Shown here: positions 16,944 through 26,209 of the stretch, one piece after another
Position numbering within the stretch: position 1 is the first letter of the stretch
How the letters are laid out: every line of letters starts with the position of its first letter
DNA from: Aliihoeflea sp052435735
GTDB lineage: Bacteria > Pseudomonadota > Alphaproteobacteria > Rhizobiales > Rhizobiaceae
Reading direction: 5' to 3'
Assembly: GCA_052435735.1 (NCBI GenBank)
Contig: JBQVNB010000018.1
Coordinates: forward strand, 1 to 64,000
Length of the DNA stretch: 64,000 nt
Notes under the pieces: model-generated
Databases searched by the model: none
Told to the model about the DNA's origin: nothing
Seen by the model: only the letters and a program-made list of their open reading frames with translations
Program-made: the position numbers and the translations under genes

Positions 16944-18716
16944 TCAGACCTCGTGGGTCTGCAGCCAGAGTTCCAGAAGCCCGACCTGCCAGAGTTCAGA
17001 ACCCTGGAGGGGGGTGATATGATCCGACGGGTTGGCGAAAAGGCGCTGCAGATAGTCGTCGCGGAAGATGCCACGATCCTTCGCCGCCTGCGACGTCAGC
17101 GCGTCGCGGACCAGGTCGAGATAGGGGCCGTCGACATATTTGAGCTGGGGGACCGGGAAGTAGCCCTTCTTGCGGTCGATCACCTCGTGCGGGATGACCT
17201 TGCGGGCGGCTTCCTTGAGCACGCCCTTGCCGTTCTGCTTAAGCTTTTCCTCGGGCGGAATCTTCGCGGCGAGTTCGACCAGCTCGTGGTCGAGGAAAGG
17301 CACGCGCGCCTCGAGGCCCCAGGCCATGGTCATGTTGTCGACGCGCTTGACCGGATCGTCGACCAGCATCACCTCCGAATCCAGACGAAGCGCCGCGTCG
17401 ACGGGGGTGTCGGCATTGGCCATCCGCAGATGACGCGAGACGAGATCGAGGCTCGGATCGTGATCCGGCATCCATTGCGGATTGATGTGCTCGGCCATCT
17501 TCGCATGGCTGCGGTCGAAGAAGACCTTGGCATAGTCGGAGACGACGTCGTTGGAATTCGCCAGCGGCGGATACCAGTGATAGCCGCCGAAGACCTCGTC
17601 GGCGCCCTGCCCCGACTGCACGACCTTGATGTGCTTGGAGACCTCCTTCGACAGGAGGTAGAAGCCGACATTGTCATAGGAGACCATCGGCTCGGACATC
17701 GCGGCGAAGGTGCCGGGCAGCGCGTCCATCAGTTCGCTCGACGGCACGAAGATCTTGTGGTGCCTGGTGTCGAAATGCTTGGCGATCAGGTCCGAATAGA
17801 CGAACTCGTCGCCCTTTTCGCCGTTCGCCTCTTCGAAGCCGACCGAGAATGTCATCAGCCCATGCTGGCCCTGTTCGGCGAGGAGGCCGACGATGACGGA
17901 GGAATCCACGCCGCCCGACAGGAGAACGCCGACCGGCACGTCGGCGACCATGCGGCGCTTGACGGCGACGCGAAGCGCGTCGAGCACGCGGTCGCGCCAT
18001 TCGTCCGAGGACAGCGAATAGTCCGGGTCGCGCTCATAGGGCGGACGCCAGTAGACCGTGTCCTTTTGCGTCCCGTTCGCCTCGATGACGCGGATTGTCG
18101 CCGGCGGCATCTTCTTGACGCCGTTGATGATGGTACGCGGCGGCGGGACGACGGCGTGGAACGAGAGATAATGATGGAGCGCGATGCGATCGATCGACTT
18201 GTCGATGTCGCCTCCCTTCAGGAGCGCAGGCAGCGACGAGGCGAAGCGCAGCGCGTTTGGCGTTTCGGCAATGTAGAGCGGCTTGATGCCGAAGCGGTCG
18301 CGCGCCACGACGACGCGGCCAGAGTCACGCTCGTGAATGACGAAGGCGAACATGCCGAGGAAGCGCTTGACGCAGTCGATGCCCCAGGCGTGGTAGGCCT
18401 TGAGGATGACTTCCGTGTCGCCGGTGGAGAAGAACTTGTAGCCCTTGCCCTCAAGCTCGGCGCGCAGTTCGGGATAGTTGTAGATACAACCGTTGAACGC
18501 GATGGTGAGGCCAAGTTCGCCGTCCACCATGGGCTGGCGGGCCTTTTGCGACAGATCGATGATCGACAGGCGGCGATGGGCGAGCGCGGCATTGTTGTGC
18601 ATCACCAGCCCCGACCCGTCCGGGCCGCGCGGCGCAATGGCATCCATCATCTTCGAAATGGCGACAGCCGATGGCTGCGCGCCGTCGAACCTGATCTCTC
18701 CGCAAATTCCACACAC
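16944..18716 (-). CDS. asnO: N-acetylglutaminylglutamine amidotransferase (asparagine synthetase-like)
   Basis: Amidates the dipeptide to N-acetylglutaminylglutamine amide using glutamine and ATP. The 590-residue protein has an N-terminal class II glutaminase domain with nucleophile Cys2 (MCGICGE) and an AsnB-like synthetase domain whose PPi-loop SGGVDS lies at residues 267-272. It starts at a GTG (18716), followed directly by the Cys codon, as required. It is the first gene of asnO-ngg-M42 peptidase and diverges from the marR gene. It could be mistaken for asparagine synthetase, but the ngg neighbour decides. Confidence 0.93.
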   Translation of the reverse strand: MCGICGEIRFDGAQPSAVAISKMMDAIAPRGPDGSGLVMHNNAALAHRRLSIIDLSQKARQPMVDGELGLTIAFNGCIYNYPELRAELEGKGYKFFSTGDTEVILKAYHAWGIDCVKRFLGMFAFVIHERDSGRVVVARDRFGIKPLYIAETPNALRFASSLPALLKGGDIDKSIDRIALHHYLSFHAVVPPPRTIINGVKKMPPATIRVIEANGTQKDTVYWRPPYERDPDYSLSSDEWRDRVLDALRVAVKRRMVADVPVGVLLSGGVDSSVIVGLLAEQGQHGLMTFSVGFEEANGEKGDEFVYSDLIAKHFDTRHHKIFVPSSELMDALPGTFAAMSEPMVSYDNVGFYLLSKEVSKHIKVVQSGQGADEVFGGYHWYPPLANSNDVVSDYAKVFFDRSHAKMAEHINPQWMPDHDPSLDLVSRHLRMANADTPVDAALRLDSEVMLVDDPVKRVDNMTMAWGLEARVPFLDHELVELAAKIPPEEKLKQNGKGVLKEAARKVIPHEVIDRKKGYFPVPQLKYVDGPYLDLVRDALTSQAAKDRGIFRDDYLQRLFANPSDHITPLQGSELWQVGLLELWLQTHEV

Positions 18717-18761
18717 GGTTGTTTTTCCAACCCTCCGTTGTTCGATTGAATTTCATCTTCC

Positions 18762-18784
18762 AATCATTTATAGTTCAAATGATT
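18762..18784. promoter_or_regulatory. Palindromic operator between asnO and marR
   Basis: Perfect 8-bp inverted repeat AATCATTT (18762-18769) and AAATGATT (18777-18784) with 7-nt spacer, in an unusually AT-rich stretch. It is 46 nt from the asnO start and 25 nt from the proposed marR start. This is the position and symmetry expected of a MarR-type autoregulatory operator (inference). Confidence 0.6.
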
Positions 18785-18808
18785 AGATGTCAAATTAATG
18801 AGGTTGTC

Positions 18809-19309
18809 GTGGTTGATGTCCCGACGAACGCGGAAGGCCAGCGAGAGTTCCCGCGGGCCGACCTCAAGACGATCGAGAAGGCCATCCGCCGCATTGTGCG
18901 GGCGCATGATTTGCAGTCGAAGGCGCTCACGAAGGCGGTCGGGCTGACGGCGGCGCAGCTCGTCCTGATGAAGGGGATCGCGGAACTCGGCGAGGTGACG
19001 ACGACCGCGCTTTCCGCCCATGCCGACATCAGCGCGGCGACCGTCGTGACGATCCTCGACAATCTGGAAGAACGCGGGCTGATCGAGCGCTACCGCTCGG
19101 CGCATGACCGGCGGATCGTGCATACGCGGCTGACGGCGGCGGGCGCGGCGAAGGCGCAAGCTGCACCCGAGCCGCTGGGCGATGCGCTCGCCGGTCGCCT
19201 TGGAGCTTTATCTGCGCTGGATCGCGAGGCGATCGTGACCGGGCTCGTGCGGGCGGCCGATCTGCTGCTGCCGGCCGGAATTCAAGCGAAAAAGGAGCCG
19301 GAGCCTTGA
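18809..19309 (+). CDS. MarR-family transcriptional regulator, divergent from the NAGGN operon
   Basis: A 166-residue winged-helix regulator: LTAAQLVLMKGIAELGEVTT, recognition region SAATVVTILDNLEERGLIER and the wing RSAHDRRIVHTRLTAAG are all typical of MarR. I start at the GTG at 18809 because GAGG lies 6 nt upstream; an ATG at 18779 would begin inside the palindromic operator. Divergence from asnO across a 92-nt gap containing a perfect palindrome makes control of NAGGN synthesis likely. The ligand or signal is unknown. Confidence 0.85.
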   Translation: MVDVPTNAEGQREFPRADLKTIEKAIRRIVRAHDLQSKALTKAVGLTAAQLVLMKGIAELGEVTTTALSAHADISAATVVTILDNLEERGLIERYRSAHDRRIVHTRLTAAGAAKAQAAPEPLGDALAGRLGALSALDREAIVTGLVRAADLLLPAGIQAKKEPEP

Positions 19310-19426
19310 TTGTGCTCGTGCTTTGGCCGAAAAGCGGAGTCTAGAAGCGTTCCAAGGCGTGGCAATTTGTCGATGTGACGCCGTCGAGGCGCAAGCCTAT
19401 GTTCCGCGCGACATACGGGGCCAGGA

Positions 19427-20707
19427 ATGAATTACGACCGATTTTTCGACGAGGCGATCGCGCAGCTTCACGCAGAGCGCCGCTACCGCGTCTTTGCAGA
19501 TCTCGAGCGCATCGCCGGCGAATTCCCGCGCGCGATCTGGCGCTCCAATGGCGCGGCGCGCGAAATCACCGTCTGGTGCTCGAACGACTATCTCGGCATG
19601 GGCCAGCATGAGAGCGTGATCGGCGCGATGCAGGTTGCCGCCGGCCGCATGGGCTCGGGCGCAGGCGGCACGCGCAACATTTCCGGCACCAACCATCCGC
19701 TCGTCGAGCTCGAGGCGGAACTTGCCGACCTACACGGCAAGGAAGCCGGTCTCGTTTTCACCTCCGGCTTCGTCTCCAACGAGGCGGCGATCTCGACCAT
19801 CGCAAAGCTGCTGCCCGACTGCCTGATCCTTTCGGACGAACTCAACCACGCCTCGATGATCGAGGGCGTGAAGAAGTCCAGCGCGGAGAAGAAGATCTTC
19901 CGCCACAACGACCTTGCCCATCTCGAAAGCCTGCTCCAGGCAGCGCCCATCGAGCGCGCCAAGCTGATCGCCTTCGAGAGCGTCTATTCGATGGATGGCG
20001 ACATCGCGCCGATCAAGGAAATCTGCGACCTCGCCGAGCGCTACAATGCGATGACCTATATCGACGAGGTGCACGCGGTCGGCATGTATGGCGCGCGCGG
20101 CGGGGGCATTTCGGAGCGTGAGGGCCTGGCGCACCGGATCGACATCATCGAGGGCACGCTCGCCAAGGCGTTCGGCGTCATGGGCGGCTACATCACCGGA
20201 AAGCGGGCCGTCATCGACGCCGTGCGCTCCTATGCGCCGGGATTCATCTTCACCACCGCCCTGCCCCCGGCGCTGGCCGCCGCGGCGACGGCCTCGATCC
20301 GGCACCTTAAGCAGAGCCAGAGCGAGCGCGACGCGCATCAGCGCCAGGCGCAGCAGGCCAAGGAGGCGCTGAAGGCCGCTGGCCTGCCGGTCATGCCGTC
20401 GCAGGCGCATATCGTGCCGCTGCTCGTCGGCGACCCCGAGCTTTGCAAGCAGGCGAGCGACCGGCTGCTCGACAAGCACGGCATCTACATCCAGCCGATC
20501 AACTATCCGACCGTGCCGCGAGGCACGGAGCGTCTGCGCATCACGCCGACGCCGTTCCATTCGGACGCGCTGATCGCGGAGTTGAAAGACGCGCTGCTGG
20601 AGACGTGGGTGGCGCTTGGGATTCCGTTCCAGACGGCGCCTGCGGAGACGCAGCCGGGACAGTCGGAGCGCGTCGTTTCCTTAGTAACCGCTAAGGCTGG
20701 CGGCTAG
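19427..20707 (+). CDS. hemA: 5-aminolevulinate synthase (C4 pathway)
   Basis: Condenses glycine and succinyl-CoA to 5-aminolevulinate, the first step of tetrapyrrole synthesis in alphaproteobacteria. The 426-residue PLP enzyme of the alpha-oxoamine synthase fold shows WCSNDYLGMGQ, GSGAGGTRNISGTNHPLVELE, YIDEVHAVGMYG, and PLP-binding Lys247 in GTLAKAFG. Length is about 20 residues over the usual 405 because of a short tail. It stands alone, 117 nt after marR. No heme-regulatory Cys-Pro motif is seen. Confidence 0.96.
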   Translation: MNYDRFFDEAIAQLHAERRYRVFADLERIAGEFPRAIWRSNGAAREITVWCSNDYLGMGQHESVIGAMQVAAGRMGSGAGGTRNISGTNHPLVELEAELADLHGKEAGLVFTSGFVSNEAAISTIAKLLPDCLILSDELNHASMIEGVKKSSAEKKIFRHNDLAHLESLLQAAPIERAKLIAFESVYSMDGDIAPIKEICDLAERYNAMTYIDEVHAVGMYGARGGGISEREGLAHRIDIIEGTLAKAFGVMGGYITGKRAVIDAVRSYAPGFIFTTALPPALAAAATASIRHLKQSQSERDAHQRQAQQAKEALKAAGLPVMPSQAHIVPLLVGDPELCKQASDRLLDKHGIYIQPINYPTVPRGTERLRITPTPFHSDALIAELKDALLETWVALGIPFQTAPAETQPGQSERVVSLVTAKAGG

Positions 20708-20725
20708 GCTTCAAGTCCGTCAACA

Positions 20726-20851
20726 GCGCCCCCTCCGTCCCTTCGGGCCACCTCCCCGCTTCGCAGGGGAGGATTGAGGTCGCGGTCGTCTTCGACGGTG
20801 ATCCTCCCCCGTTTTACGGGGGAGGTGGCCCGGAGGGACGGAAGGGGGCGC
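20726..20851. repeat. Long imperfect palindrome, intergenic repeat copy C
   Basis: The arms GCGCCCCCTCCGTCCC... (20726 onward) and ...GGGACGGAAGGGGGCGC (to 20851) are near-perfect complements over about 48 nt, each with an internal C-run/G-run hairpin. The centre is a short spacer near 20775-20800. It fills the gap between convergent hemA and aminotransferase genes and may act as a transcription barrier. It is related in sequence to the element at 53852-53910. Confidence 0.75.
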
Positions 20852-20872
20852 CCGGAAGTCCCCAAAGCAAGT

Positions 20873-22039
20873 TCAGCGGCTTTCGATCCAGCGCGCCAGC
20901 CTGTCGGCGGCTTCCTCGACATGGTCGAGGCGGCGGTGGAAGCAGAGGCGGAAGAATTCTTCGCCGCCCGGACCGAAGGCCGTTCCCGGCGCAAGCCCGA
21001 CATTGGCCTCGTCGACGATCTCGAACGCAGCGCGCTTCGTGTCGCGGATGCCGTCGATCTTGAAGAACAGATAGAACGCGCCGGGCGGCACCGTCAGGTC
21101 GACGCGGCCGGTGGCGAGCAGGCGCTGGGCGATCGTGTCGCGCGCTACGCGGGCCGCCGCGATCTCGCCCTTAAGGAAATCATCGCCCTGATCGAGCGCG
21201 GCGACGGCGCCTTTTTGCAGGAAGGCGGGGGTGCCCGAGGTCGAATACTGGATCAGGTTTTCGAAGACCTGCTGCAGTTCGGGGTGGATCTTCAGCCAAC
21301 CGACGCGCCAGCCGGTCATCGCCCAGTTCTTCGAGAAGGAATTGACGAAGAGGATGCGGTCATCGGGGCGCATGACGTCCATGAAGGACGGGGCGCGCGG
21401 GCCGTCATAGTAGAACAGCGAATAGATCTCGTCGGCGATGATCCACAGATTGCGCTCGCGCGCGATCTCCAGAATGTCCTCCAGCGTCTCGCGGTCGGCG
21501 GTCCAGCCGGTCGGGTTCGACGGCGTGTTGACGAAGATCGCCTTCGTCCGATCCGTGATCGCCTCCTCGATGCCGTCGACGTCGCAGGTCCAGCCATTGC
21601 CCGAATGGACGAGCGGAACGGGGACCGGCACCGCGCCGGCGACGCCGAGCGCCGCGGGGAAGTTTGGCCAGGACGGCGTTAGGTAGACGACCTCGTCGCC
21701 CGCGCCCGCGACGGCATCGATGGCAAGCTGGATCGCCTGCATGCCCGAGCCGGTGACGATGAATTCCTCGTGGCTGAAGTCGTAGCCGAAATGGCGCTTG
21801 TGGTAGCGGACTAGCGCTTGGCGCAGTTCGGGTATGCCGCGCTGCCAGGTGTAGAAGGTTTCGCCGGCCTGGAGCGCCTGGATGGCCGCATTCTGGATGA
21901 AGTCCGGCGTCGGCTTGTCGCCCTCGCCTGCCCAGAGCGGAATGAGGCCGGGCTTGGTGCGGCCATGGTTGACGACGGCAACGATGCCGCTTTCGGGCGC
22001 AAGACGGGCTTCGCCACGCAGATGATCCACGAGTGACAT
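20873..22039 (-). CDS. Class I/II PLP-dependent aminotransferase
   Basis: A 388-residue fold-type I aminotransferase with NTPSNPTGW (residues 171-179), DEIYSLFYYDG and PLP Lys237 in SFSKNWAMTGWRVGW. The C-terminal FRLCFHR carries the carboxylate-binding Arg. It resembles aspartate/aromatic-type aminotransferases annotated broadly in rhizobia; the amino donor cannot be set by sequence alone. AGGA precedes the ATG by 8 nt. It is followed in divergent order by mscL, on the same strand, 53 nt upstream. Confidence 0.88.
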   Translation of the reverse strand: MSLVDHLRGEARLAPESGIVAVVNHGRTKPGLIPLWAGEGDKPTPDFIQNAAIQALQAGETFYTWQRGIPELRQALVRYHKRHFGYDFSHEEFIVTGSGMQAIQLAIDAVAGAGDEVVYLTPSWPNFPAALGVAGAVPVPVPLVHSGNGWTCDVDGIEEAITDRTKAIFVNTPSNPTGWTADRETLEDILEIARERNLWIIADEIYSLFYYDGPRAPSFMDVMRPDDRILFVNSFSKNWAMTGWRVGWLKIHPELQQVFENLIQYSTSGTPAFLQKGAVAALDQGDDFLKGEIAAARVARDTIAQRLLATGRVDLTVPPGAFYLFFKIDGIRDTKRAAFEIVDEANVGLAPGTAFGPGGEEFFRLCFHRRLDHVEEAADRLARWIESR

Positions 22040-22092
22040 TCAATGTTCCTGGGAAGAGGCGCCCCGGCGGAAATCGGGGCGCCGCGATGGGA

Positions 22093-22524
22093 TCAGACGG
22101 GCCTGCGGGCCAGAAGATCGCGGATTTCGGTCAGAAGTGCGACCTCGGCGGGCGGAGCCGGCGGCACACCCGATACCTCTTCCTGCCGTTCCAGCCGGCG
22201 GCGCAGATTGTTGACCGCCTTGACGATGATGAAGATGATCCAGGCGAGGATCAGGAAGTTGATCAGCACGGTCAGGAAGCTGCCATAGGCGAAGACTGCA
22301 CCTTGCTCGCGGGCCGCGGCCAGCGTGCTCGCCGTGACCTCGGAGGATAGTGGCAGGAAGTAGTCGGAAAAATCGAACCCACCGAAGATCGCGCCGACCA
22401 CCGGCATGATGATGTCGGCGACGAGCGACGAAACGATGAGGCCGAATGCACCGCCAATGATGACGCCGACGGCGAGATCCATGACATTGCCCTTGGCGAT
22501 GAACTCCTGAAATTCCTTGAGCAT
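22093..22524 (-). CDS. mscL: Large-conductance mechanosensitive channel
   Basis: A 143-residue inner-membrane channel that opens on osmotic downshock. The N-terminal helix MLKEFQEFIAKGNVMDLAVG, pore helix TM1 (VGVIIGGAFGLIVSSLVADI), periplasmic loop and TM2 (FLTVLINFLILAWIIFIIVK) are all in place. The ATG at 22524 has GGAGG 5 nt upstream; a longer in-frame start would run into the divergent kinase promoter. It fits functionally with the NAGGN osmolyte genes. Confidence 0.96.
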   Translation of the reverse strand: MLKEFQEFIAKGNVMDLAVGVIIGGAFGLIVSSLVADIIMPVVGAIFGGFDFSDYFLPLSSEVTASTLAAAREQGAVFAYGSFLTVLINFLILAWIIFIIVKAVNNLRRRLERQEEVSGVPPAPPAEVALLTEIRDLLARRPV

Positions 22525-22726
22525 GACAGCCTCCATGTCCCCTTGGAGCCGAACGAGCGAAGGTTGCGGACGGCTGCTCCGCAACAGGGCAGAAGATAGC
22601 AGAAGCTTTCGCGCGCATAAGCTGCAATCTTCGCTGGCCCCACAGTCATTTGAATCAGACGCAAGTTCGATGGACAGGTCGATCTCGCTGTGGTTGCCTG
22701 AACAGCCAAGGAGGAGGAAAGCAGGC

Positions 22727-25700
22727 ATGCAGGGGTGGGTCGTCGTCATCGTCGCCGTCGCCTATGTCTCGCTGCTTTTCGGCATTGCGAGCCTCGGCGA
22801 CCGGCATTCCGCGCGTTTCGGATCGGGCAAGGCGCGGCCCTACATCTATTCGTTCAGCCTGGCGATCTACTGCACGTCCTGGACCTTCTTCGGCTCTGTG
22901 GGGCTGGCCAGCGAGCGCGGTTTCGAGTTCCTCGCCATCTATATCGGCCCGATCATAGTGTTCCTGTTCGGATTTCCGCTGCTGCGCCGGATCATGCGGC
23001 TGGCGAAATCCGAAAAGATCACCTCGATCGCCGACTTCCTCGCCGCGCGCTACGGCAAGAGCTTCGCGGTCGCCTCGATCGCGACGATGATCGCGGCGAT
23101 GGGGACGGTGCCTTACATCGCGCTGCAGTTGAAGGCGATCTCGGGCAGCGTCAGCCTGATGGTCGAGCACTATAATGGCGCGCCGCCGGTCGATTTCGTC
23201 TTCGGCGACATCTCGCTCATCGTGACCGTCCTGCTCGCGATCTTCGCGATCCTGTTCGGCACCCGGCATGCGGACGCGACCGAGCATCAGGATGGGCTGA
23301 TCCTGGCCGTGGCGGTCGAATCGATCGTCAAGCTGGCGGCATTCCTCGCGGTGGGCATCGCCGTCTCGTTCTTCTTCTTCGGAGGCCCGAGCGAACTGAT
23401 CAGCGAGGTGCGCAACTCGGCTGCCGCCATGGCCGCCTACGACTTCCAGACCTCGCTGCCGGTGTGGATCACCATGACGACGCTGAGCGCCATCGCCATC
23501 ATCATGCTGCCGCGCCAGTTCTACGTCACCATCGTCGAGAACCGCTCGGAGAGCGAGTTGCGCACGGCGACATGGCTGTTTCCGGCCTATCTGGTGATGA
23601 TCAACCTCTTCGTCGTGCCGATCGCCTTTGCAGGCATCGTGCTTCTCGGGCCCGAACAGAACGCCGACCTCTACGTCGTCTCGATCCCGCTTCTCTTCGG
23701 CCAGGACTGGCTAGCGATGTTCGCCTTCATCGGCGGGCTTTCGGCGGCGACGGCGATGGTGATCGTCGCCAGCGTGGCGCTGGCGATCATGATCTCCAAC
23801 GACCTCATCCTGCCACTCTTCCTGCGCGGAATGGCCAAGCAGTATCTCGTCCAGCGGGACGACCTGTCCAAGGTCATCCTCAACATCCGCCGTGCTGCGA
23901 TCTTCGCCGTGCTGATCGCGGCGTTCCTCTATTATCGCGAGATCACCAACAACACGCGCCTCGCCTCGATCGGCCTGATCTCGTTCGCCGCGATCGCGCA
24001 GTTCGCGCCGGCGTTCTTCGGCGGACTGGTCTGGCGCGGGGCGAATGCGCGCGGCGCGGTGATCGGAATGCTCGCCGGCATCGCGCTCTGGGGCTACACG
24101 CTGCTCCTGCCCTCGCTTGCGCCGCTGGACACGTCGATCGTGCAGTTCGGGCTTTTCGGCCTCGAGGCGCTGCGCCCGCACTCGCTGTTCGGAACCCGCG
24201 CCGAGCCGCTCGTCCATGGCGTCCTGTGGAGCCTGTCGGTCAACACGCTGTTCTTCGTGCTCGGCTCGCTCTCGCGCACGGCCAAGCCGCTCGAGCGCAT
24301 CCAGGCGGCGCTGTTCGTACCGCGCGATACGAGCCCGATGCCGAGCTTCCGGCGGTTCCGCACGGCGGTTACGGTCGACGATCTGAAGGACACGATCGCG
24401 CGCTATCTGGGGGTGGAGCGCACGGAGCGGTCGTTCCAGAACTTCGAGGCAAAGCAGAGCCTGCCGCTGGTCGGCAAGGACCCGGCCAACATGGCCGTGA
24501 TCCGCTTTTCCGAACAACTTTTGACCAGCGCCGTCGGCTCGTCATCGGCGCGGCTCGTCCTGTCGCTTCTCTTCCAGCGCCACGACCGCTCGCCGCGCGA
24601 GGCGCTGCGGCTTCTCGACGACGCTTCGGAAGCGCTGCAGCACAATCGCGACCTTCTCCAGATCGCGCTCGACCAGATGGAACAGGGGATCACCGTCTTC
24701 GACCGCGACTTCCGGCTGATCTGCTGGAACAGACAATACCGCTCGCTGTTCTACCTGCCGGATTCGATGGGGCGGGTCGGCGTCTCGCTGGACGAAATCC
24801 TGCGGCATCTCGCGGATCGCGGCGACATCAATTTCGACACGATCCACCAGACGATCGACCGGCTCGCCGCCTTCCGCTCGCCCTGGCAGCTCGAACTGAA
24901 GAGCACCGGGCGGATCATCGAATTGCGCTCCAACCCGATGCCCGACGGCGGGCTGGTGGCGACCTATGCGGACATCACGCAGCGCGTGGAGGCCGATCTG
25001 GCGCTGAAGCGGGTGAACGAGACGCTGGAAAACCGCGTCGCGCGGCGCACCGCGGAATTGACGCGGGTGAACGAGGAACTGGCGCAGGCACAGATGCTCG
25101 CGGAGGAGGCCAATCTCGGCAAGACGCGCTTCCTCGCCGCCGCCGGCCACGACATCCTTCAGCCGCTCAACGCGGCGCGGCTCTATTGCGCCTCGCTTGC
25201 CGAAAGCGTCGGCGCAAGCCCGGTCGGCGATGGCGTCGCCAACATCGAATCCTCGCTCGATTCGGTCGAGACGATCCTCGGCGCGGTGCTCGACATCTCC
25301 CGCCTCGACACCGGCGCGATGCGGCCGGTCGACACCATTTTCAGGCTGGACGGGCTCATGCGCCAGATCCAGACCGACTTCCAACCGCTGGCGCAGGAAA
25401 AGAAGCTCGACCTGCGCATCGTCTCGACCGGGCTCGCCGTCCATACGGACCGCAACCTGTTTCGCCGTCTCGTCCAGAACCTCGTCTCGAACGCGATCAA
25501 ATATACCCGCTCCGGCACCGTGCTGGTGGGCGTGAAGCGGCGCGGGGACCTGCTCGAACTGCAGGTCCACGATACCGGCATCGGCATCGACGGCGACAAG
25601 CTCAATACCGTCTTCAGCGAATTCACCCGGTTGCAGGACGGCGCGCGCGAGGCGCAGGGGCTGGGGCTGGGGCTGTCGATCGTCGATCGCATCGCGCGGG

Positions 25701-26209
25701 TGTTGCGGCTCGAAATCCGCATTCATTCGGTGAAGGGCAAAGGCTCGTGCTTCTCGGTCCTGTTGCCGATCACCGAGGCCCCGCCGGCAGCGCTGGCCAG
25801 CGACATCCGACCCCAGGTCGGCGCCCATATCAGGCTCGACGGCGTCTCGGTGCTTTGCATCGACAACGAACCGCGCATCCTCGACGGAATGCGCAAGCTG
25901 CTCGATGGCTGGGGCTGCCGCGTGACCACGGCCGGCGGATCGTCCGGCCTGACGGCGGCGATGCCGACGCCGGACGTGGTGCTGGCCGATTTCCACCTCG
26001 ACCAGGAGGACGGCTTCCAGGCTATTGCTCGCGCGCGGCAGATCTGGAGCGATGCCCTGCCCGCGATCCTGGTGACGGCGGACCGGTCGAACGACGTGCG
26101 CGAGCGTGCGACGGCACTCGACGTTCCGGTGCTGCAAAAGCCGGTCAAGCCGGCGGCGCTGCGAACGATGCTGACGCGCTATCGCAAGCTGCTTTCGGCG
26201 GCCGAATAA
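22727..26209 (+). CDS. SLC5-transporter-fused hybrid sensor histidine kinase (CrbS/MxtR-like)
   Basis: A 1160-residue inner-membrane protein. Residues about 1-500 form a sodium:solute-symporter (SLC5) domain with many membrane helices (YCTSWTFFGSVGLASERG, DFLAARYGKS). A STAC-like linker follows (about 530-640), a PAS domain (640-755), HisKA with phospho-acceptor His808 in AAGHDILQPLNAARL, a HATPase domain, and a C-terminal receiver with Asp1046 (acidic pocket) and phospho-acceptor Asp1088 in VLADFHLD. This order matches CrbS/MxtR kinases that control acetate use in Vibrio and Pseudomonas, with an added receiver. GGAGGAGG precedes the ATG. The stop abuts the stop of a NarL-type regulator. Ligand acetate is inference. 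Confidence 0.88.
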   Translation: MQGWVVVIVAVAYVSLLFGIASLGDRHSARFGSGKARPYIYSFSLAIYCTSWTFFGSVGLASERGFEFLAIYIGPIIVFLFGFPLLRRIMRLAKSEKITSIADFLAARYGKSFAVASIATMIAAMGTVPYIALQLKAISGSVSLMVEHYNGAPPVDFVFGDISLIVTVLLAIFAILFGTRHADATEHQDGLILAVAVESIVKLAAFLAVGIAVSFFFFGGPSELISEVRNSAAAMAAYDFQTSLPVWITMTTLSAIAIIMLPRQFYVTIVENRSESELRTATWLFPAYLVMINLFVVPIAFAGIVLLGPEQNADLYVVSIPLLFGQDWLAMFAFIGGLSAATAMVIVASVALAIMISNDLILPLFLRGMAKQYLVQRDDLSKVILNIRRAAIFAVLIAAFLYYREITNNTRLASIGLISFAAIAQFAPAFFGGLVWRGANARGAVIGMLAGIALWGYTLLLPSLAPLDTSIVQFGLFGLEALRPHSLFGTRAEPLVHGVLWSLSVNTLFFVLGSLSRTAKPLERIQAALFVPRDTSPMPSFRRFRTAVTVDDLKDTIARYLGVERTERSFQNFEAKQSLPLVGKDPANMAVIRFSEQLLTSAVGSSSARLVLSLLFQRHDRSPREALRLLDDASEALQHNRDLLQIALDQMEQGITVFDRDFRLICWNRQYRSLFYLPDSMGRVGVSLDEILRHLADRGDINFDTIHQTIDRLAAFRSPWQLELKSTGRIIELRSNPMPDGGLVATYADITQRVEADLALKRVNETLENRVARRTAELTRVNEELAQAQMLAEEANLGKTRFLAAAGHDILQPLNAARLYCASLAESVGASPVGDGVANIESSLDSVETILGAVLDISRLDTGAMRPVDTIFRLDGLMRQIQTDFQPLAQEKKLDLRIVSTGLAVHTDRNLFRRLVQNLVSNAIKYTRSGTVLVGVKRRGDLLELQVHDTGIGIDGDKLNTVFSEFTRLQDGAREAQGLGLGLSIVDRIARVLRLEIRIHSVKGKGSCFSVLLPITEAPPAALASDIRPQVGAHIRLDGVSVLCIDNEPRILDGMRKLLDGWGCRVTTAGGSSGLTAAMPTPDVVLADFHLDQEDGFQAIARARQIWSDALPAILVTADRSNDVRERATALDVPVLQKPVKPAALRTMLTRYRKLLSAAE

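Noticed and set aside
20680..20697. CCTTAG/CTAAGG hairpin near the hemA end
   Set aside because: It lies inside the coding sequence and has no T-tract, so it is not a terminator.
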